64,000 nucleotides of DNA from Terfezia claveryi. Lineage: Eukaryota; Ascomycota; Pezizomycetes; Pezizales; Pezizaceae. The translations under genes and the position numbers were made by a program. A model generated the notes under the pieces. That model ran no database searches, was not told the DNA's origin, and worked only from the letters and a program-made list of their open reading frames with translations. Below, one piece after another: positions 57,279 through 64,000 of this stretch; position 1 is the first letter of the stretch, and each line of letters opens with the position of its first letter. The stretch is taken from positions 186,001 to 250,000 of the forward strand of contig WHUX01000035.1 of NCBI GenBank assembly GCA_015179025.1, given 5' to 3'.

Positions 57279-59472
57279 ATGTCCACTCCAGCTGCCACCG
57301 TTGGCGTTTCCGTGGGATCCGGTATGTGCCTGCTAATAGCTCCTCCATAAACCCCGCATTTGAAACTAACGTGCCTCCTCAGCCCCACTCCCGTACTTGC
57401 GATCTTCCACCCCTTGCAAGCGCAAAGCAGTCAGCATTCCTCTCTCCCTCGAAGCTGCCCAACTCGACCGCGGCCACACCAGCTCCGCAAAACGCCACCG
57501 CCACTACCGCTCCGCAAAACACGTCTCACCCCTTATTGCCTCAGAACTCCTTCAGGTCACACACCAATCTGCCACCTTTCCGGAAGACTTTCTCCTCCGC
57601 GACTCTTGGGACCTTCATGTCCCCGAGGCAGACTTCCTTCTTGCGGCTGTTGCACGATCCTTGCCTCCTGCTGACGGGGTGCGATACCATCAGAATACAA
57701 GGCAGTATACTTGTACGCCCCCCGCCTACACAAACACAAATTTTCCCGAGTGGTTCTGCCGCCTAGCAAATGCAATCTGCAATGCCAATAATCCCACTCC
57801 AGCTATGGTTCAGTCAACGTGGGTATGCACCAAGACTCCCACTGGTGCGCGCAACGGGAAGTTACGCCCCGACTTTATGCTTACTGTGGGTGATGACGCC
57901 AAGACTCCAAAATGGAACTCTATCCTAGTAGTTGGCGAGCACCAGTCGAAAGGCTCCAAGCCCTTCATCCAACTCGCCCAGTATGCAGAACAAGTCTTCA
58001 TTGCGCAACCCTTCCGCACTGCAGTCCTTGGTATTGTAACATCAAATATCAGTCCACAACTCACATTCTGGAGATTCGACCGAGCCGGCGCTATAGGGTC
58101 AATGGAGTTAGATTATCAATCTACTAGTCGCCAGTTAGGCACTATTGTTCGCTGCCTATACGCAATCCCGTTCTTGCCTCCAGAGGCGGTTGGGTTTCAC
58201 GTCAGTAGTATTATTACCAACCATTTTCCACCTGAAAACCCCTTTCCACTCAATGATTCCCTCCCGTGGAAGATGCGCATGTCACCATCCACGCCGTACG
58301 AAGGCGAAGCGTTAATGAATCGTCTTCTCTTCGTCGCCTCTGGAATTGTTACTCGTGGCACTCGTGTATGGCTCGGCACTATTGGTGGCACTCCTGTCGC
58401 AATTAAATACAGTTGGCGGAGCAGCACACGACCGTCAGAGGCATCTCTTTACCAGCTTGCAGCCTCCCACCATGTGATCGGGCTCGCTACTCTAGTTGCA
58501 TACGATACCTATGAGGATATCGCTACCAATGTGCGCTTCGACTATTGCCTAGCATCAAAATCACATAATCGCCACCTCACCCGACTTATCCTCACCCCCT
58601 CCGGCAGAGCAATTAGTGACGAAAACCTATCCCCATCACAAGTCGCGAAAGGGTTGTTTGCGGGGTTAGTGGGTCATGCATCGTTGTACTTTGATGGAGG
58701 GATACTGCATAGAGATTTGTCACCGCAGAATATTATATATACAAGCAAACCTCAAGTTGCAGTTCACCAATGGATTTTAGGAGGGACCAGGGAGGCAGAT
58801 GTTATTGGGTGGACCCTAATGCATTTGTATGGGGCGCTAATTGACCTAGACTATGCCATTGAACTAGGTTCTACTGATGGTCGAACATCAGGTGCTGCAG
58901 ATCGTACTGGGACGTATCCATTTATTGCGATGGGGGTGTTGGGCAATGGAGAAATGCATCGGTATAGACATGACCTTGAGAGTTTCCTCTATGTATTGTT
59001 GTGGGTATGTTGTTATCCTGTGATACCGGACTCCAACCCTAAGCAGAGGGACATAATGGAAGATATCTGGCCACGCTCGCATCCTTTGAAGACGTGGATA
59101 TTTGCAGATGAGCAGACGGTTATGACACACAAAGTGACAAACATAGTCGCTGATGAGAGGAGGTTTGAGGGGTTGTTGGGGCGGTTTAGAGCGGGATTTG
59201 AGGGGTTCAAAGCCGTTGCCAGGCGGTGGAGGAGGACATTATGGGGGATAGAGGGGTCGAGGCTATGTATGATTGTCCCGGAGGGTGAGGCAGACGTGGG
59301 AGGCGAGGGCACGGGTGGGATGGAGTTTGCAAGCGGAGGAAAGCGTGATTGGTTGTTGCATGATGAGGTGAGGGTTGGAGTGGTCAACAGGGAGGCATTT
59401 GGCGAGGCAAGGGATGCCTTGCGGAAGTTGGTTGAGGCATTAGCGCCGGGAGAGGGTGAATTACAGAACTAA
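57279..59472 (+). CDS. FunK1-like fungal protein kinase
   Basis: Two exons, join(57279..57321, 57383..59472), total 2133 nt and 710 aa. The long open frame has no ATG near its 5' end and an upstream stop at 57367. A 61-bp intron (GTATGT, ACTAAC, CAG) joins it in phase to a 43-nt first exon starting MSTPAATVGVSVGS, which fixes the start. The N-terminal 330 residues are the FunK1-type region (RPDFMLTVGD, WNSILVVGEHQSK). The kinase lobe has VAIKYSW (about 352), LHRDLSPQNI (about 457) and LIDLDYA in place of DFG (about 505), then GTYPFIAMGVL and HRYRHDLESFLYVLLW. About 30 residues between HRD and DLD look longer than usual. Predicted Ser/Thr-type kinase; substrates unknown. Confidence 0.85.
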
Positions 59473-59670
59473 TGGTATGGCCATCTGGTTGGATGGCATA
59501 CCACATGACTACATCTTAAACTTGCAGGACCTTCTTTGTCATAGACTTCCCTTTATTTTATTTTTTTTGTACATATCATATATTACTCATGCATCCAAGA
59601 TGGGACCTGTATTCAGTAGCGTTGTATTCTTAAGTTCCTGCAGGCTAAGCTAAATACAGTTGTTGTGCCC

Positions 59671-59685
59671 GTGCCAACCAGACTA
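59671..59685 (-). repeat. GTGCCAACCAGACTA word without clear flanking repeats
   Basis: A full 15-bp match to the micro-insertion core, 198 bp downstream of the kinase stop codon. No direct repeats of 6 bp or more flank it. Confidence 0.6.
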
Positions 59686-60281
59686 ACTAAGAACAAGCCT
59701 TACTACTACTTACTCAGTTGCCTAATTCTCATGGATCTCCACATGTTCCGCAACGACAAGCATGGTCAGAGAGTGAGCGACAAGCCATCCGAACGTATGC
59801 TGCAGAAAACGCGGGGACTAGGTACCTTAAACGCTGCACAAAACCCCAATAAGGAGCTTACACAATCTCAAATCAGTAAAATCCTCAATCCGAAAAGACC
59901 TCGAGGCCCCTCCGATGTAGATTCAGGAGATGGAACGCAGGCGGCAGCATGTCCAGCGCAGGATAACTGATATTTTGGGTCCTTCCGGAGCATCCTCCTC
60001 CTCTTCCTGATGCCTCTCTCTTATTTGCATGCATGTCTACTATTTATTGTGTCATTCCGCAGGCTTTCCTACCTAGTAATAAATTTCTCTAGCTATAAGT
60101 ATATATTGGTTATAAGCATACCTTCCCCCCGTCCCGACGATATGCTTGTAACGAGAGTCATCTGTACTCAGCGTGATATCTGAGTTGGTATCTTCGTAAG
60201 TAGATTCTGGTCACTTGATCCCATGTCAGGAGTTCAGAGAAACTAACAGCTCCTAGGCAGAAATGTTATGACAGTTCAGGA

Positions 60282-60587
60282 ATGGAGATTGCTACAAGAC
60301 AAGAAACCTTCCATGGTAAATCAATCACCTTGTTCCTTGCTCTGTTCCATATTCTGTATGTGAAATTAATCTCTAGGGCAGGATTGACTTTTGAGACCTT
60401 AGCAACTGAATTTGTGACCAAGACCGAGTTCGTAGAATTCAAAAAAGAATTCAACACTCAAATTCAAGAACTAAAGACACAGATCGAAGCAATACGAAAG
60501 GCAATTGATAACCTACTGAAAGCGGAGAAAGAGAAAGCAGAGAAAGTGAAAGCTGAGAAAGAGAAAACAGTAATTCATGGTCATTGA
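60282..60587 (+). CDS. Short coiled-coil protein, doubtful
   Basis: 101 codons from ATG 60282: a hydrophobic stretch (ITLFLALFHILYVKLIS), then a heptad-rich Lys/Glu helix (FKKEFNTQIQELKTQIEAIR) and a run of AEKEK. It could be a real small gene or a fragment of a transposon-linked coiled-coil gene. No promoter or splice evidence. Confidence 0.3.
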   Translation: MEIATRQETFHGKSITLFLALFHILYVKLISRAGLTFETLATEFVTKTEFVEFKKEFNTQIQELKTQIEAIRKAIDNLLKAEKEKAEKVKAEKEKTVIHGH

Positions 60588-61177
60588 TAGCGTGGGCCAT
60601 AGACAAATTTAGTCAAGCTGTGCCTCATTCCAGCACAGGTATGTTGTGAATGTATGACTTTCACCTCAATATCTGCAGCTTGATTGCTAGAGGCCATCAA
60701 CCACCATTGACATCCATTAGATTCATGTTTACACACATAAACCGCTCATGATTTATCCTTCTTCTGTGCTTTAAAATCAAACTGTGCACTAATTGCCCAA
60801 TCTTCAAGTTCAGACCGTAGGTCCTCCCATGTATTAAAGCATTGACCAAGATGAATTGTCATTATGTTCTGTAATTTTGGTTAATAGAGATACAAAATCT
60901 ATGCTATAGAAACACACCTAATATTGGATATAGATAGAGCACAGGCAAGTTGACGCTGGATAATGGAATCAGGTAATAGGCAGAGCAAAATGCAGGAGAC
61001 AACAATATGAGGTAAAGGAGACCGATGGATAACACTATAAGGTAACAGGTAGAGGGATAGAAAGTGAAAAGTACAGTCCGCAGAAGAATCCACCAAGAAA
61101 TACACAATCTGGAATGGCTGGGAGACAATAATAGTCCTAAGACAGAATCACTAAAGTGGGAAAGTACGGAGCTCAGA

Positions 61178-61398
61178 AAAGAGCTGGTCAGTAGAGCTGG
61201 CATTTTCGCTGTCAGAAGAGCTGGCTATAGAGCTGGTCGGAGAACTGGCATTAGAACTGGTCTGTAGAGCTGGCATTTTCGCTGGCGGAAGAGCTGGTCG
61301 GTAGAGCTGGTCGGTAGAGCTGGCTTTTTCGCTGTCGGAAGAGCTGGATATAGAGCTGGTCGGAGAACTGGCATTTTCGCTGGCGGTTAGAGCTGGTC
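61178..61398 (+). repeat. Interspersed tandem array of AGAGCTGG units
   Basis: AGAGCTGG (or AGAACTGG) recurs about 13 times. Units are extended by TCGGT or by CATTTTCGCTGKCGG in a higher-order pattern with a period of roughly 110 bp. Confidence 0.85.
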
Positions 61399-61517
61399 TG
61401 CATTATGGCTGATGCACCGAGCCAAATAGCTTGTTAGCCACTCTGCATATAAGGGGAACCTTTGCATATACTAAGAGCTTCTCGCATAGACTCACCGTCC
61501 TTGTTCATTGAGTCATG

Positions 61518-61542
61518 ACTACATAGTCTGGCTTGCACTACA
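61518..61542 (+). repeat. TAGTCTGG micro-insertion, 13 bp, 6-bp direct repeats
   Basis: ACTACA at 61518-61523 and at 61537-61542 flanks TAGTCTGGCTTGC, exactly at the left border of the pogo-type element that begins at 61541. Confidence 0.55.
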
Positions 61543-62217
61543 GTCACAACTTGCTAAACCGGAACGCCTTTAACCGGAAAACTTGCTATTACGGACGGGC
61601 TTTGGCGATTTTGGAACTACAGCGCAAAATTTTATTGGCTATACCGGACAAATAGTAAACCGAACCGGACAAGCAATCTCAAGAATAAAGAAATATATAC
61701 ATAGAAAATTAATTAGCAGAACCGGACGGGGTACCTGAGGGAGAGGAAGTTGGAACCCAGATGTCCTTAAGTGATGCTTGAACCTTATGCTTCTGCTGAT
61801 AATATTTAAGTCCTTCTTGTGCCTGACTGATAGTATCAACCAAGTCTTGGATGGAGAGTTGAGTTGGAGTGTGCGGAAAAGCAAGAGCATAAACATACAT
61901 GCTTTGGAAAAAGAGGTTGACAGATCTCATATTTCTTTCTCAGAAAGAAAGCCCGCTTATTGCCCATCCTATAATATTATTAGCGACCTCCTAACACTGT
62001 CAGAACATTATAGATCTTACTTATTATTGTAGCGAGACTGGAAATATGCCTTCCGATATGCTTCTTTCCTTTGATTTGAGATTTTACTGCCCTGCCCGCA
62101 AAATTTTGTTATATCGGACGCTAGTCTAAACCGGACAGGATCCTGGGGATTTATGCAGTCTACGAGGGTGTTGTGCCAACCAGACTATTATGCAGTCCGG
62201 TTCAGCAAGTTGTGACT
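61541..62217 (-). mobile_element. Deleted pogo-type element
   Basis: The left end CAGTCACAACTTGCTAAACC is mirrored by the right end (..CAGCAAGTTGTGACT, to 62217), and TA precedes the left end. Words such as TTGCTATTACGGAC and TAAACCGGACAGG recur inside as subterminal repeats. A reverse frame near 61720-61900 (TPTQLSIQDLVDTISQAQEG, then ASLKDIWVP) is the C-terminal end of a pogo-type transposase; the catalytic core is deleted. Confidence 0.7.
62151..62197 (-). repeat. TAGTCTGG micro-insertion, 27 bp, 10-bp direct repeats
   Basis: TTATGCAGTC at 62151-62160 and at 62188-62197 flanks a 27-bp insert beginning TACGAGGGTG and ending GTGCCAACCAGACTA. It lies inside the right arm of the pogo-type element, so it is younger than that element. 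Confidence 0.85.
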
Positions 62218-62218
62218 A

Positions 62219-62551
62219 AAGGGTCATGACTAGTATAGAGATTGGTATAGTGTTGTATTCCCAAGCAGCATGCCAAGATTTATAGTCCGCCACAATAGTT
62301 ATTCCAAGTTGCTAATTATACAAGTACTTGTACATTATGTAGTCTTGTACGAAATCACACTAGTTAAGTGGCACAACCGATCCTAGCCCTTCTGCAGATC
62401 TGGCGCAAACCTCCGAGCACCAAGCATCTGTCAAGCTGCATCGTGCAGGCCCTTCTTATCACCAGCTCTTCCCCATGCTGTCGTTTGCAACTGATTTACT
62501 GTCCGGCCTGCTTAGTGCGTGTAACTAACCATCTATTACGTATTTGTGGAG
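62219..62551. other. Probable 5' region and first exon(s) of the exchanger gene
   Basis: Should contain the promoter and signal-peptide exon of the NHX-type gene. An ATG at 62475 opens a hydrophobic stretch (MLSFATDLLSGLL) that could be it, but no donor joins in phase to the next exon, so I leave it unassigned. Confidence 0.35.
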
Positions 62552-64000
62552 TTTGCACTGACTGGATCTACAGAGCGAGAAGCAGAGGACCCTGATACAC
62601 AAGGTTATATCCTACTGTGGTGCCCCTCCGCAATCTAGCTCTCTAGAAAGCTAATAATGAGTTTCTCCTGTAGAACCAAGCAATCCTGAGAAGGAAATAT
62701 TCTCATCATGGGCACTCTTTATCCTAGTTGCCCTGCTTATAGCAGCGCTGTTCACAAGTTATTACCTACAACTGAAGAAAATTCAGGCAGTGCATGAAAC
62801 CGTTATATCTATTTTTGCTGGTGTGTTTCCCAACCAGGTGAACCATAGGGGCAAAGATCTAAAATAGCCATGCTATAGGCATGTTCGTGGGCCTGGTTAT
62901 TCGAGCCACAGGTTTAAAATACATCCAAGACCTTATGAAGTTCGATTATCAGTTCTTCTTCAACCTACTATTACCACCCATTATATTGAATTCAGGGTAT
63001 GAGCTGCATCAGGTGTGTTATGACTGAAGTTGAAACGAAGTTCTAGGCGTTCGATGACTGACCGTACAAGGCGAACTTCTTTCGAAATATTGGCACCATC
63101 TTGACTTTTGCATTCGCTGGAACTTTTATCTCAGCCATAGTTGTTGGGTATGTATCACCCTAAATCAATTTATCAACTCGTGGGTGCCCGCTTACAGATT
63201 TTAGGGTTCTACTGTTTGTGTGGTCGCTACTACATTTAGATGGCCTTAGTATCTCCTTCGTCGAGGCCATCTGCGTGGGTGCTACTCTATCAGCTACAGA
63301 CCCAGTCACTATTCTTGCGATATTCAACACCTACAAAGTTGACCCCAAGCTTTATACAGTTATCTTTGGGGAGAGCATCCTCAACGATGCAGTAGCAATT
63401 GTCATGTTCGAAACAGCCCAACAATTTCATGGACATGCACATGTTGGAAGTTTCTTCAAGGGTATTGGTATATTCTTTATTGTTTTCATGGCATCACTTC
63501 TGATTGGTGTATTCGTTGGGATTGCTACTGCCTTGCTATTAAAACACACCTATATACGAAGATTCCCTAGGATCGAATCTTGTATAGTTCTCTTGGTTGC
63601 CTATGCATCCTATTTCTTTTCCAATGGATGTCGTATGTCTGGTAAGTTGTATATCTGATTATCACACGTCATCTCTTATACTGAAACGTGGTTAGGAATC
63701 GTCTCACTGCTCTTTTGTGGAATAACCCTCAAACACTACGCCTATTACAACATGTCTCGGCGCACCCAACTCACGACTAAATACATCTTTCAGGTCCTAG
63801 CACAACTATCTGAGAATTTTATTTTCATTTATCTGGGTTTGTCATTGTTCACAGATAATGAGCTTCGCTTCAAGCCGCTATTCATTATCATGACTACTGT
63901 TGCAATCTGTATTGCTCGATGGGTTGCTGTTTTCCCATTGTCGAAGCTCATCAATGCAACGATTGCATTCCGAGCTAAAAGGCGAGGAAGAACAGTGACG
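62552..64000 (+). CDS. NHX1: NHX-type Na+/H+ exchanger, partial at window end
   Basis: Exons seen: 62552-62603 (start uncertain), 62674-62820, 62879-63012, 63071-63147, 63205-63641, 63696 to beyond 64000. Introns are 54-70 bp and all phases agree. The protein follows the fungal endosomal/vacuolar Nhx1 pattern: EPSNPEKEIFSSWALFI with the first helix, AGMFVGLVIR, the amiloride-site-like FFFNLLLPPIILNSGYEL, TDPVTILAIF, and GESILNDAVAIVMFE with the conserved Asn-Asp ion-binding pair, then LLFCGITLKHYAYYNMS. It exchanges cytosolic Na+ or K+ for luminal H+. The 5' exon with the start codon is not resolved and the C-terminal tail is outside the window. Confidence 0.85.

Noticed and set aside
57367..57400. 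Non-ATG start (TTG at 57397) for the FunK1-like kinase
   Set aside because: A good intron (57322-57382) joins the frame in phase to an upstream ATG exon, which is the simpler model.

Overview
This window comes from a filamentous ascomycete (Pezizomycotina). Its genes are split by introns of about 49-120 bp with GT..AG ends and CTAAC-type branch sites. It holds conserved fungal housekeeping genes, a FunK1-type kinase and Crinkler-type (CRN) proteins, and it is packed with decayed DNA transposons and retroelements. A truffle/morel-like (Pezizomycetes) origin would fit the transposon load and gene set, but the sequence alone does not prove it.

Layout. 0.1-2.2 kb: short non-autonomous LTR retrotransposon. 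4.0-4.7 kb: intact MIC19 (MICOS) gene. 6.0-6.5 kb: decayed COQ7 copy. 6.9-8.2 kb: Tc1-like transposase remnant split by a retroposed fragment. 9.4-10.1 kb: hypothetical gene. 11.6-12.1 kb: second Tc1-like remnant. 14.3-16.3 kb: six-exon MFS sugar transporter. 19.0-20.3 kb: four-exon secreted GH28 polygalacturonase. 21.8-33.8 kb: transposon-rich block with pogo-type, Cys-rich-ORF and nested Harbinger-like elements and a pogo transposase pseudogene. 34.2-36.8 kb: Helitron fragment and decayed CRN-like gene. 37.2-39.1 kb: COPI delta subunit (RET2). 39.8-42.8 kb: large acidic conserved-type protein. 44.1-46.2 kb: intact CRN-type gene. 46.9-56 kb: MITEs, a PD-(D/E)XK-like pseudogene, a helicase fragment, a second decayed CRN-like NTPase gene and a LINE ORF1 remnant. 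57.3-59.5 kb: FunK1-like kinase. 62.5-64 kb: start of an NHX-type Na+/H+ exchanger that runs off the window.

How the genes fit together. The housekeeping genes (mitochondrial inner-membrane architecture, vesicle coat, endosomal ion exchange) are islands. Between them lie host-interaction or secreted functions (pectin breakdown, sugar uptake, CRN-type proteins) and mobile DNA. There are no operons; each gene has its own promoter.

Most novel observation: a family of very short insertions (10-28 bp) that share the outer end TAGTCTGG. At least eight are flanked by perfect 6-10 bp direct repeats that look like target-site duplications. A second theme is a local graveyard of CRN/nuclease-type genes: one intact, three broken by small frameshifts. 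Splice sites and reading frames were worked out by hand. Exon sums divisible by three support the six fully resolved spliced genes, and the phases across the resolved exons of the partial exchanger also agree.
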